Shown: in pieces, positions 15,887 through 24,933 of the stretch
Layout: each line of letters starts with the position of its first letter
How positions within the stretch are numbered: position 1 is the stretch's first letter
Source of the DNA: Orenia metallireducens
GTDB lineage: Bacteria; Bacillota; Halanaerobiia; Halobacteroidales; Halobacteroidaceae
Direction of reading: 5' to 3'
Assembly: GCF_001693735.1 (NCBI RefSeq)
Contig: NZ_LWDV01000008.1
Location: forward strand, 521,273-556,218
Length of the DNA: 34,946 nucleotides
Notes under the pieces: model-generated
What the model saw: the letters and a program-made list of their open reading frames with translations, nothing else
What the model was told of the DNA's origin: nothing
The model's database searches: none
Translations under genes and position numbers: made by a program

Positions 15887-17827
15887 TTATTTGTTAAATT
15901 GAGGAGCATACTTACTTATATTTTCTTCTAGGCTACCGACTCCTACTTTGTGATGTGATAGTTCAGTATACTTTTCTCGTTTTTCATTGTTCTCAGTAAG
16001 CATAGCTAAATTTCCATAAGCACGTTTATATTTAGGATCAAGCTCTATGGCTCTTTTAAGATGTACCTTCGCTTTTTTCTTATCTCTATTCTTATATACT
16101 GTCCAGTGACCTGAATAGAAATGTCCTAAAGTATTTTGATATAATGGATTAGTCTCATTTAATGCTATGGCTTTTTCAATCTCTTCCATAGCATATTTCT
16201 GTAGTGTAGCAGTAGCTTCAGAGCTTTTTCTTAAATTGTCCTTGCAATATTCAAAATAAGCAAGACCTAATAAATAATGGGTAAAGTCATCTTCAGAGTT
16301 TGTCTCTATTTTATCCATATTGATAAAGAGATATTTATCAATGGCTCTATAAAATTGATAGTAACTATCTTCCCATTTCCCTTGTTTACTATAAAGAAGA
16401 GCTAGTTTTAGAGAGTCCTCAGCAGATTTACTGATAAGTTTATTCAGAACTTTTGAATCTTTTTGGCTGTTAAATCTAACTATGCTATTTGGATCAATGA
16501 CTTTATCCCACACCTTAATTATATGGTTGAAATATTCGATTGATTTATCTGCATTGCCCGTCTTTTCATATAAGCGTGCTAAAGACTGATAAGTACTAAT
16601 TTGGAGTAGTGTTATCACTCCATCTTTCTCTGTTAAGTGTTCCATAGTGTGCAAAGAATGACCTATTTTCCACTCGCTAGATAAATTATTTATCTCTGAG
16701 ATTTCTTGCAGTGCATCTTCATATAATTTTATTCCTTCCTCTAAATTTCCATTAGATACAGAGTTTTGAGCTTCCTTTGTTAAAGAGATACTTAGGTTGT
16801 AATTTATCCAAGGAGATGTTCCACATTTTTTAGCTTTTCTTAAAGATTGAATTGCTTTATCAAATAAATTGTTCTCCATTAAAACTAAACCAGCATCATA
16901 ATTCTCTTCTAATGTATCTAAGGAATCAGCTTTTACTAAAGTTTCTGGATCAATATCTATAACTTTTTGATAGTATTTTTTAGCTATCTTTCTACCATCA
17001 TTATAGTAGTTGAAGTAGATATCAGCTAATAATAATGCCACTGAAGTATCTTTAGGATTTAATTCAAAGGCTTTTTTATAATTTGCAACAGCTTCTACTA
17101 GCATATCATAATCCTTTATTATCCTATTACCTACAGTATTAACTAAAAAATCATTCAAGTCGTAGTAAATATCTCCATATTCTACATATAATTTGGGATT
17201 ATTAGGATCAGATTTGCGTTTAGAATTATAATCATTATTAACAAAATTAACTAATTCACCTACAGCATTATATACTTGATCGTTTTCTTCATCTCGTTCT
17301 CTTTCAGCTTTAGCGATTACTTTTGGCTTCTCCCCATAGATATTTATTGGTACTTGTTGACCAAAAGCATTGGTACCATAAGCCTGTTTAATATACCAGT
17401 GAACTCCTCCCTGATAGTCATTATAAGATATTTTATCTTGGTTAGGATGAATTATGTGGATATTACCTACATCTTTTAACCATCCTGGATGGTTGGATAA
17501 CGCATCTTCAGATTCTGCTTCACCCCAAACTGAAATTTCATTATCTCCCCTGTGTGTTATCTCTCCTCTAATTTCCCAACGTGGATACTCAGTATAAAGT
17601 TGATTTAATGTATGTACTGCTTCATCATATATCTCTTCAGCTTGTACAATTTTAGTTTTTAATCTTTCAATTCCTTTTACCTCTGTAGCACTTTTATTTT
17701 TTACGGTAGAAGTTGAATCAGAACCAGAGCTTTGTTCTGTAGTAGATACTGAATTAGAATTGGAGCACCCTAATAAAGTAACTATAAAAATAGTTATTAA
17801 TACAATTGAAAAATTTTTAAATCTCAT
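15887..17827 (-). CDS. Large TPR-repeat lipoprotein
   Basis: The product has 646 residues. The signal peptide ends in the lipobox LLGC (Cys 21), followed by a Ser/Thr-rich spacer to about 45. Residues about 50-175 form a separate domain that I do not recognise (YPRWEIRGEITHRGDNEISV, HPGWLKDVGNIHIIHPNQDK). From about 215 there are many TPR-like units, such as AVANYKKAFELNPKDTS, KKYYQKVIDIDPET and, near the end, AKVHLKRAIELDPKYKRAYG. It is a surface or periplasmic scaffold protein, partner unknown. It has its own promoter region and starts 7 nt after AGGAGGGG on the minus strand. The C-terminal sequence ISKYAPQFNK has a degraded echo at about 23200. Confidence 0.75.
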   Translation of the reverse strand: MRFKNFSIVLITIFIVTLLGCSNSNSVSTTEQSSGSDSTSTVKNKSATEVKGIERLKTKIVQAEEIYDEAVHTLNQLYTEYPRWEIRGEITHRGDNEISVWGEAESEDALSNHPGWLKDVGNIHIIHPNQDKISYNDYQGGVHWYIKQAYGTNAFGQQVPINIYGEKPKVIAKAERERDEENDQVYNAVGELVNFVNNDYNSKRKSDPNNPKLYVEYGDIYYDLNDFLVNTVGNRIIKDYDMLVEAVANYKKAFELNPKDTSVALLLADIYFNYYNDGRKIAKKYYQKVIDIDPETLVKADSLDTLEENYDAGLVLMENNLFDKAIQSLRKAKKCGTSPWINYNLSISLTKEAQNSVSNGNLEEGIKLYEDALQEISEINNLSSEWKIGHSLHTMEHLTEKDGVITLLQISTYQSLARLYEKTGNADKSIEYFNHIIKVWDKVIDPNSIVRFNSQKDSKVLNKLISKSAEDSLKLALLYSKQGKWEDSYYQFYRAIDKYLFINMDKIETNSEDDFTHYLLGLAYFEYCKDNLRKSSEATATLQKYAMEEIEKAIALNETNPLYQNTLGHFYSGHWTVYKNRDKKKAKVHLKRAIELDPKYKRAYGNLAMLTENNEKREKYTELSHHKVGVGSLEENISKYAPQFNK

Positions 17828-18038
17828 AATACCCCTCCTAGTGAAAATGTTATATAAAAAATATTCGAGATAATTACATACAAAACCTTTATTTATAGGA
17901 AAATATATATAACAAAATACATTATATACAATAAAGTTATATTTATTTAATTAATTTTTTCAGATATAGTGAATGCTAATGCTTTATTATATATTTATAG
18001 TAAAGTAAATAACCACCCTAGGAAACTTGCATAAAAAA

Positions 18039-18067
18039 TTGACATACGAACGGACGTTAGTTATAAT
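18039..18067 (+). promoter_or_regulatory. Consensus sigma-A promoter of the exporter operon
   Basis: TTGACA (18039-18044) and TATAAT (18062-18067) both match consensus fully and are separated by 17 bp. Such a strong promoter usually needs a repressor, and an operator lies in its spacer. Confidence 0.85.
18046..18061 (+). promoter_or_regulatory. Candidate TetR-family operator in the promoter spacer
   Basis: ACGAACGGACGTTAGT is an imperfect dyad, with AACG-GA-CGTT as core and AC/GT at the outer positions. It fills the space between the -35 and -10 boxes, so a bound protein would block RNA polymerase. The TetR regulator at 22463-23068 is the obvious candidate; no similar site is evident in front of that gene itself. 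Confidence 0.6.
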
Positions 18068-18105
18068 GAAATTAATAAAATTCAATAATGAAGGTGGAAT
18101 TGAAA

Positions 18106-20394
18106 ATGTTAAGAAAAATAGTTAATCTTTCAATTAATTATCCTTGGATAGTTATTATTAGCTTTATACTTATAACTATCTTTTTTGCTTTACAACTGCC
18201 AAATACAGTAATAGATGCTGATTTAAAGAATGAGATTCCTGCTGATATGACATCAAGATTGAATATGGATAGGATTGAAGAGATATTTGGAGGAACTGAG
18301 GTAGTAATCTTAGCATTAAAGAGTGAAGATGTTTTAAAAGAGGATACTTTATATAGAGTAAAGGAATTAACAGAGAGATTAGAAAGCTTAGAAGAGGTTG
18401 ATCAAGTAAATAGTCCCTTTACCTTAGAGGATATAAGAGGAGAGAATAATCAGTTAATTATAGAGGACTCTATAATTAATATACCACAAAATGAGCAAGA
18501 AAGAGAAGCATTAAGAGAAAGAATTAAAGATAATGATTTAGTTTATGGTAGTATTATTTCAGAAGATTTTAAGGCTGTAGCTGTAATAGCCATTTTGAGG
18601 GAGGGTATTAAGGATAAGAAGATTTTAGATGAAATTGACAAGATTATTAGAGAAGTTTCTGGTGATGAAGAGTTATATTTAGCTGGGTTACCAATCGTTC
18701 GAGCAGAAGTAGCAAATAATATGCAAAAAGATATGAAAAAGTTCATTCCATTGGGTTTATTAATAATGTTAATCTTTTTATACCTCTGTTTTAGAGAATT
18801 AAGTGGAGTGTTATTGACCTTAGCTGTAATGTTAGTTTCTATAATTGTTGCTATGGGATTAATCTCTTTATTTGGCTGGAAGCTTCAACTCATTACAATT
18901 ATACTGCCTGTAATTCTATTAGCAATAACCAATGACTATGCTATTCATATTATAGCTAAATACCAACAAGATGGTAACTTAAATCCAGCAGCAAGTAACA
19001 AAGAATTAATATCAGGTGTTATTGGAGATTTAGGTACTCCGATAATTGTTGCAGGGCTGACAACAATTATCGGTCTGTTATGCTTATTAGCACATATTAT
19101 AATTTCTGCTAAGCAGCTTGGAATATTAGCAGCTGTAGGCAATGGTCTAGCTATATTAGGTAGTTTATTCCTTGTTCCTGCTCTCTTAGTTGTACTTCCT
19201 AAAAGAGACTTTATTAAAGATGATAATCAAAAGAAGAAGGAAGGATTAATAGCTAAGTTATTGATTATTATTTCAAATTTAGTAACTCAAAGACCAAAGA
19301 AAGTAATTATAACTTCAACAATAGTAATTATAATACTATCTTTTGGAATACCATTAATCAAAGTAGATACCAATCCGATTAATTATTTTGATAAAGATTC
19401 TGATATAGTTAAATCTGATAATATAATCAATAGTTACTTTGGAGGTTCTACTAACATTTCTATTGTAGCCAAAGGTGATATTCAAAATCCTACCATTATG
19501 AGGAAAATTGATGATTTAGAGAAGACCTTAAAAGAGCATGAGAGTATTGGTGAGGTAATGGCAGTCTCTAAAGCAATTAGAAAGATGAATCAGGTATTGC
19601 ATAATGATGATAGTCTTTTTTATAAGATTCCAGATAGTAAAAATGCAATAGCACAGTACTTTATGTTATATAGTATGTCTGCTGATTTAGATAAAGTTGT
19701 TGACTTTGATTATAGGTATTCTTTAATCAATGCTAGGATACCTAGCAACAGTACCAATCAAGTTAGAGAAGTAGTCAAATATATTAAAGATTATATTAAT
19801 AAAGATTCAGATTCACCATTTGTAATTATAGGAGGTTTTGCAGATTTATTATCTCAGTTAGTTAATTCAGTTGTTCAAGGTCAGACTACAAGCTTAATCT
19901 TATCGCTAACGGTTATAGCTCTAATTGTAATTGGAATATTTAGATCATTCTTTGCAGGTTTACTTTCAATTATACCTTTAGGAATAGCAATGGTCAGTTT
20001 ATTTGGTTTAATGGGATATTTTAATATTGAGTTAAATATGGTAACTGCTCTATTATCATCAATTATGATTGGTGTAGGAATAGATTATACTATTCATTTC
20101 TTATGGCATTATCGAGAAGAGAAGAGGAATAAGAATTCTACTGAAGCCGTTAGGACTACTTTGTTAACGGTAGGAAAGGCTATTATTTTTAATGCCTTAT
20201 CAGTAGTATTTGGGTTTATTGTATTGATGTTGTCTAACTTCCTACCTATAAGATTTTTTGGATTTTTAATTGTAGTTTCAATCAGTACTTGTTTGATTGG
20301 TGCTTTGGTAGTTCTTCCAACAATTTGTATCTTATTCAAACCTAAATTCTTAGAAGTAGGAACTGTTAGTAATTATAACTTAGAAGTAAATTAA
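18106..20394 (+). CDS. RND-superfamily exporter, MMPL/HAE3 type
   Basis: The product has 762 residues. It is a duplicated RND plan: a membrane helix near residue 12-32, a periplasmic loop, then five or six helices with NDYAIHIIAK, repeated in the second half with GVGIDYTIHFLWHYRE. The acidic residues in those helices are the proton-relay positions of the family. ATG at 18106 follows AAGGTGGAA; an in-frame ATG at 18088 has no ribosome site before it. HAE3 members move hydrophobic compounds such as lipids or hopanoids out of the inner membrane. The two genes behind it (LolA-like and outer-membrane barrel, gaps of under 20 bp) suggest a route to the outer membrane. Confidence 0.88.
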   Translation: MLRKIVNLSINYPWIVIISFILITIFFALQLPNTVIDADLKNEIPADMTSRLNMDRIEEIFGGTEVVILALKSEDVLKEDTLYRVKELTERLESLEEVDQVNSPFTLEDIRGENNQLIIEDSIINIPQNEQEREALRERIKDNDLVYGSIISEDFKAVAVIAILREGIKDKKILDEIDKIIREVSGDEELYLAGLPIVRAEVANNMQKDMKKFIPLGLLIMLIFLYLCFRELSGVLLTLAVMLVSIIVAMGLISLFGWKLQLITIILPVILLAITNDYAIHIIAKYQQDGNLNPAASNKELISGVIGDLGTPIIVAGLTTIIGLLCLLAHIIISAKQLGILAAVGNGLAILGSLFLVPALLVVLPKRDFIKDDNQKKKEGLIAKLLIIISNLVTQRPKKVIITSTIVIIILSFGIPLIKVDTNPINYFDKDSDIVKSDNIINSYFGGSTNISIVAKGDIQNPTIMRKIDDLEKTLKEHESIGEVMAVSKAIRKMNQVLHNDDSLFYKIPDSKNAIAQYFMLYSMSADLDKVVDFDYRYSLINARIPSNSTNQVREVVKYIKDYINKDSDSPFVIIGGFADLLSQLVNSVVQGQTTSLILSLTVIALIVIGIFRSFFAGLLSIIPLGIAMVSLFGLMGYFNIELNMVTALLSSIMIGVGIDYTIHFLWHYREEKRNKNSTEAVRTTLLTVGKAIIFNALSVVFGFIVLMLSNFLPIRFFGFLIVVSISTCLIGALVVLPTICILFKPKFLEVGTVSNYNLEVN

Positions 20395-20412
20395 AGGAAA
20401 GGGTGATTAATT

Positions 20413-21174
20413 ATGAAGAAAATTTTAACTTTGGTGTTAGTCTGGTTATCAATCATTGGAGTAAGTGGATTGGTTTCTGCTCAATTAACAGGAAGTGATA
20501 TTTTAGATAAAGTGAAGGAAGCAACCCAGCCTAAAACTTCTTATACCAAGATGAAAATGGAGCTGTATAGTTCTGCTGGTCAAAAGAGAGAGAGGATGAT
20601 AGAAGGATATAGAAAGAATGGTGAATATACAAAAGCTATGAATAGATTCTTATTTCCAGCTACAGTAGAAGGAACCTCCTTTTTATCTTTAGAGAATGAA
20701 GAGGATGAAGATATGTATCTTTATTTACCTGCTTTGGGTAGTGTCAGAAAGATATCTTCTAGTCAAAAGAATGGGAGCTTTGTAGGGACCGACTTTACTT
20801 ATAATGATTTAAATTTAATAGGTGAGGGAGATTATAATAAAGATTATGATGCTAGTATTTTATCGGAGAATGATAAGGAGTATGTATTAAAGCTAGTACC
20901 GACTGATACTGATATCGATTATAAATATCTTAAAATATGGATCAAAAAAGAAGAATGGCATCTAATTAAATCTGAGTTTTATGATGAAAGAGGTAAACTA
21001 GAGAAGATATTAACTGCTGAAAATTTTGAAAAGATAGCAGGTTATTGGACTCCACGTAAATCAACTATGGAGAATGTACAGAAAGGAACGAAAACAGTTA
21101 TTTATATGGAAGAGATTACTTATGATAAGCCAATTAATGACCGTATCTTTACTACTAGATATTTGAGTAGATAG
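20413..21174 (+). CDS. LolA-like outer-membrane lipoprotein-sorting protein
   Basis: The product has 253 residues, with a signal peptide of about 1-23 (cleaved after SAQ or VSA). The mature protein follows the PF17131-like pattern of LolA relatives found with RND exporters: an early DILDKVKEATQPKTSYTKMK, then EGTSFLSLENEEDEDMYLYL and PALGSVRKISSSQKNGSFVG-TDFTYNDL, and a late KIAGYWTPRKSTMENVQ. These proteins have an open beta half-barrel that carries lipid-like ligands through the periplasm. It lies 18 bp after the exporter and 17 bp before the outer-membrane protein, in one operon. What it carries is not known. Confidence 0.83.
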   Translation: MKKILTLVLVWLSIIGVSGLVSAQLTGSDILDKVKEATQPKTSYTKMKMELYSSAGQKRERMIEGYRKNGEYTKAMNRFLFPATVEGTSFLSLENEEDEDMYLYLPALGSVRKISSSQKNGSFVGTDFTYNDLNLIGEGDYNKDYDASILSENDKEYVLKLVPTDTDIDYKYLKIWIKKEEWHLIKSEFYDERGKLEKILTAENFEKIAGYWTPRKSTMENVQKGTKTVIYMEEITYDKPINDRIFTTRYLSR

Positions 21175-21191
21175 TTAAGGAGGGAGATTTG

Positions 21192-22289
21192 GTGAGAGAT
21201 ATTAAATTTTTAATCTTAATAGCTTGTTTACTGTTAACTTTTACTTCTACTGCTTTAGCAAGTCAACTTGAGATTTCTGGTTCCTTAAAAGGTGATTTAA
21301 TAGTAAGTACAGATGATGGTAAACTGACTGACCAAGAGAAAGTCAATCTAATCTTAGAGAAAGGTTTTGGCTTTGATGCTGAGATGTATATTGATCTAGG
21401 CTTTAGAGAAGATTATAATAATGCTGATACTGATATCAATGAAGCATATTTAAATTATTACACCGATAATATGGATTGGAGAATTGGTAAACAACTAATT
21501 AATTGGGGAAGCTCTTATAAATTACAGCCAACAGACTATTTTAATCCTGTTGATCGAACTGCTCTAAAACCATTAGATGAAAAACTTGGGGTTGAAGCAG
21601 TTAAAGGAATCTATTATGCTCCTAATGGTTTGGAGATAACAGGGGTAGTAGTCCCATTCTTTAAAGCAGATAAATTATCTACTTTTATCCCCAATCTTAG
21701 AGCAGTGGAAGATAATGTCGAAAATATGCAGGAAGGATTTAAAGTAACTAAACGTTCTTTTAAAGGTTTTGATTTATCCTTAAGTGGGTATCATGGTTTT
21801 GATAGAAAACCTATTAATAATAATATGGATTTTATTTATCCAGAATTAAATAGGATTGGTTTTGACTTAATCGGAGATATTGGTGAAATGGGAGTTTGGA
21901 CAGAATTGGCATATGCTATTTATCAAGACGAAGAATTTGATAATGGACTAGAGACAACCTTAGGGGCTGATTATAAATGGAGTAATGATTTATATTTAGT
22001 TCTTCAAGCATATTATCAGCAAGGAAGGTTAAGTAGTGAGAATGATACAAAGGTATTTAATCTTCACTTTGATAAACCAATCTTTAATTTTCATCAGGTA
22101 GAAGGTAATTTTATTTATGAATTTGAAACTGAAACTATTGTTCTAGAGCCTCAATTTAATTATTCCTTAGCCAATTCTATAGAGTTACAAATTGGAGGGA
22201 CCTATATAAATAGTCAAAATGATGATGCACTTATAGTAGCTACATTTGGTCAAGATAGAGTTTATACAAGATTGAATATAGAGTTTTAA
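21192..22289 (+). CDS. Outer-membrane beta-barrel protein of the exporter operon, DUF1302-like
   Basis: The product has 365 residues. A signal peptide (about 1-23, ending ALA-S) precedes alternating strands rich in Asn, Asp, Tyr and Gly, such as LNYYTDNMDWRIGKQLINWG and SSYKLQPTDYFNPVDRTALK. The GKQxxxWG...DxxNP pattern recalls DUF1302 or related porin-like barrels that accompany MMPL exporters. The chain ends in TRLNIEF, with a terminal Phe. GTG at 21192 lies 8 nt after AAGGAGGG; a TTG one codon earlier (21189) is possible. A terminator follows. It is probably the outer-membrane exit or acceptor for the exporter's cargo. Confidence 0.72.
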   Translation: MRDIKFLILIACLLLTFTSTALASQLEISGSLKGDLIVSTDDGKLTDQEKVNLILEKGFGFDAEMYIDLGFREDYNNADTDINEAYLNYYTDNMDWRIGKQLINWGSSYKLQPTDYFNPVDRTALKPLDEKLGVEAVKGIYYAPNGLEITGVVVPFFKADKLSTFIPNLRAVEDNVENMQEGFKVTKRSFKGFDLSLSGYHGFDRKPINNNMDFIYPELNRIGFDLIGDIGEMGVWTELAYAIYQDEEFDNGLETTLGADYKWSNDLYLVLQAYYQQGRLSSENDTKVFNLHFDKPIFNFHQVEGNFIYEFETETIVLEPQFNYSLANSIELQIGGTYINSQNDDALIVATFGQDRVYTRLNIEF

Positions 22290-22301
22290 CCTTATTTAAA
22301 T

Positions 22302-22353
22302 ACTCCTTTAAGTTAGAGATGGTAAATTCTCTAAAATTTAAAGGAGTTTTTTT
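22302..22353 (+). terminator. Terminator of the exporter operon
   Basis: An outer stem ACTCCTTTAA (22302-22311) pairs with TTAAAGGAGT (22338-22347). An inner stem TTAGAGA / TCTCTAA lies inside it, and seven Ts follow. Confidence 0.85.
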
Positions 22354-22462
22354 CTGATTGTAATAGATAAAGGAATAATAAATTCAAGAGAGAAGATTAT
22401 ATTAAATAGGGTAGTTTTTTGGATAATTTTAAGTTATAAAGATATATAAGGAGTGTTTAATA

Positions 22463-23068
22463 ATGGCTCAGAAAAATACAAAAGATTTAATTTTAGATGC
22501 AGCTTTAGACCTGTTTTCAGAAAAAGGTTTTGCTGCAACCTCTATTCGTGAGATTGCTGAGAAAGTAGGTATCCGTAAAAGTTCAATATATAATCACTTT
22601 AAGAGTAAGGAAGATATCTTTGAAACTTTATTTTCTATTCTTGGAGCAAAGACTATTAAAGGAATATTTGAGAATAAAGAGTTACAGGAAAAGATTAATC
22701 ACCCATATGATTTTTTAAAAATTTTTGCTAAACTAGTTAAGAAGTTTGTAGATAATTTAGAAGAAGAAAAGTTACTTAAAGTGATGTTGATGGAGCATAA
22801 TAGTGAAGTTGTGAGAAGGATGATGAAAGAGAAATTTTTAGAAGAAGATAGGGAAATTTTAATCAAAATATTCAAAGAAATGATTGAGAAAGGGTTAATT
22901 AAGCCATATGATCCTTTAACATTAGCCAATGAATTTATAGGAACTTTGATTTTTATAAGAATTCAACATCTTTTATTAAGTTATGAAACTGATGATTTTA
23001 GTGTAATTTATAATTTAATAGATAGGCATATAGAATTTTTCTGGAATGCTATTAAAGTTGAAGACTAA
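22463..23068 (+). CDS. TetR/AcrR-family transcriptional regulator
   Basis: The product has 201 residues. The N-terminal DNA-binding domain (about 8-54) reads ILDAALDLFSEKGFAATSIR then EIAEKVGIRKSSIYNHFKSK, the classic TetR helix-turn-helix. The C-terminal ligand domain is helical and diverged, as usual. ATG at 22463 follows AAGGAG. It lies behind the terminator of the exporter operon and is probably transcribed separately. By position and by the operator at 18046-18061 it is the likely repressor of the exporter, with the ligand perhaps being the exported compound. Confidence 0.88.
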   Translation: MAQKNTKDLILDAALDLFSEKGFAATSIREIAEKVGIRKSSIYNHFKSKEDIFETLFSILGAKTIKGIFENKELQEKINHPYDFLKIFAKLVKKFVDNLEEEKLLKVMLMEHNSEVVRRMMKEKFLEEDREILIKIFKEMIEKGLIKPYDPLTLANEFIGTLIFIRIQHLLLSYETDDFSVIYNLIDRHIEFFWNAIKVED

Positions 23069-23140
23069 TTCTTTGAAAAAGAAGAATTAATTATATAATT
23101 ATAGTGGAAATTGATTAGAATGATGTATAATTATAATAAT

Positions 23141-23225
23141 AAGCTAGAGATAAAGAAGAACCGATATTATATTAGTTCTTCTCTTTTTATATTAGTTATT
23201 TGATTAGGGAGTATACTTACTTAAA
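23141..23225 (-). pseudogene. Vestige of a second copy of the TPR-lipoprotein 3' end and its terminator
   Basis: AAGCTAGAGATAAAGAAGAA-CCG (23141-23163) matches 15828-15850 at 22 of 23 positions. About 65 bp on, GGAGTATACTTACTTA matches GGAGCATACTTACTTA at the 3' end of the lipoprotein gene (15903-15918). Read on the minus strand the second patch gives LSKYTP and a stop, against ISKYAPQFNK in the intact gene. The hairpin between them is shortened to about 8 bp. The rest of the paralogous gene is no longer recognisable. Confidence 0.5.
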
Positions 23226-23229
23226 ATTT

Positions 23230-23815
23230 GGTTCATCTTGTTTATCGATATCTGATTAAAGTGTCATATAATGAAATATTTTTATATTAGCGGTATAAAA
23301 AAACTTTAAAAATAGCCAAAAAAGGATAAAAATTATTTTATACCATATTAGTATATAATTAACATATAAATGGTAGTTATATTTATATGTTTAGATTTTG
23401 AGTTATTTTATTAAGAGGATTTGGTTAAAGAGAAGAATTAAATTTATAATATTAGACTATGTAAAAACAAAGAAATTTGAAAGGTGTTTATTGATTAATC
23501 TAGAATTGATAAAATTAAGAAAGAGAAAAGCTAAAAAAGATGATTCTAACAAAGATATGATATTGAAAAAATGTAAATAAGAATAAGTTATTTGTAGCTG
23601 TTGATTTATGGTAAAAATAAAGGTGTTAAAGAATTACTATATGCTTTATATATTTAAAAAATATATTCTAATGATTTTAGTGGTAGATATATCCATATAT
23701 TATAATTATTCACAAAAATATTAATTGATAAGATAAAATTACAAATAAAATGTAATAAGATATTATTTTTTCTATTTTGATAAAAAATAATAGTAAATAG
23801 AGGATAAATAACCTT
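23230..23815. other. AT-rich non-coding region
   Basis: No gene can be supported. A 60-codon Lys-rich frame (23398-23580, TTG start) has no ribosome site and no resemblance to a known protein. The rest is dominated by A and T runs. Confidence 0.45.
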
Positions 23816-23848
23816 AATAAGAGAATATATACACTATATTCTCTTATT
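23816..23848. terminator. Orphan hairpin terminator
   Basis: A perfect 14-bp stem AATAAGAGAATATA / TATATTCTCTTATT (23816-23829 with 23835-23848) with loop TACAC is followed by Ts. No gene in front of it is recognisable, so it may be left over from a lost gene or may end an unseen small transcript. Confidence 0.6.
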
Positions 23849-23961
23849 TTATTTAAAAGAGAGATATATTATATTTTGATAATTACTAACTTATATAACA
23901 CATAAATCAATTAAATTACTTAGAAGATAGAGTATTATATATTACAAGGTGGGAAGTAGAT

Positions 23962-24933
23962 ATGAAAAAAATAATTATTATTTTAATCTTGTTAGGGATA
24001 ATCTTTAATATTATATCAGATAATCAAATGAGCTCTGATATGATAGAGGTTGATGATGATAATTGGGAATATGCTTTAGGGGATTTACCTGTAGATAAAG
24101 ATGAGAATATTAATATAGAAGCTATTTGGCATCCTTTGCAGTTAAATAGATACATAAAATCTTCTAGTCAATATGATTATACTTGGATAAGGGTCAAGTT
24201 GCCAAATGAAAATTTAACGAATAAATCAATTTATACAACTTATTCTTCAGTAGTAATATTCCCCCACGAATTTTATTTAGATGGGAAGCAGATTTTTAAG
24301 AATGGGGAACTTGAGGGTAAAGAAGAACCTGTTGAGGTCATACATAGGATTACTCCATTACCACAGAATATACAGGGAAGGTATTTATACATTAGATTTT
24401 ATAACAATAAGCATAGACTATTAGTGGAAAAGAGTCTAATCTCTCTCATTTCTTCTCATAGTAATATAGTTAGAAATATATTTTCTATAGGATTTTTGGA
24501 CTTATGTTTAAGTATTCTGTACTTATTAGTAGGTGGATTTATACTGGTCATATTCTCTTTTAAAAGAAATGAGTTGAGATATCTTTACCTAGGAACTTTT
24601 TTAGCCTTAGCTTCTTTATATACAGTTAGTAATAATGAGATAATGAGACTCTTATTTGAAGGATATGAGCTTTTTGTAATTCATTACTTTAGTAGCTGTG
24701 CTCTTGCTGCAACATTTTCTTTTTGTTTAAAGGAATTTATAGATTATAAGAGTAGTTTTTTAAGGGGGATTGGATATATATATATGGTATTAGCAGGATT
24801 ATCTATCTTTGCTTATTACCTTTATCCTTTCTCAATAATAGTTGTATATAGGATTAGTGATATTTTAACCTTATTACTGGCACTTTCTGTAGTTGTTTAT
24901 CTACAAAATTATATAAAGAACGCGTTGTGCTAA
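23962..24933 (+). pseudogene. Sensor histidine kinase, 5' part, cut by an IS982-type insertion
   Basis: This is the N-terminal third of a sensor kinase. A signal or anchor helix (3-19) is followed by an external domain of about 150 residues (for example WIRVKLPNENLTNKSIYTTY, YLYIRFYNNK) and then several membrane helices from about residue 175 to 320. This is the plan of 7TMR-DISM receptors (external jelly-roll plus seven helices). Native sequence ends at 24919 after ...VVYLQNYIK; the last codons and the stop at 24931 are inside the inserted element. A Shine-Dalgarno site AAGGTGGG precedes the ATG. The shortened product could still insert in the membrane but cannot signal. Confidence 0.8.

Noticed and set aside
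18088-18105. ATG at 18088 as the start of the exporter
   Set aside because: No ribosome site lies in front of it, whereas the sequence between 18091 and 18099 is itself the ribosome site for the ATG at 18106.
23398-23580. 60-codon Lys-rich open frame with TTG start
   Set aside because: No Shine-Dalgarno site in front, composition as expected from A-rich DNA, no resemblance to a known family.
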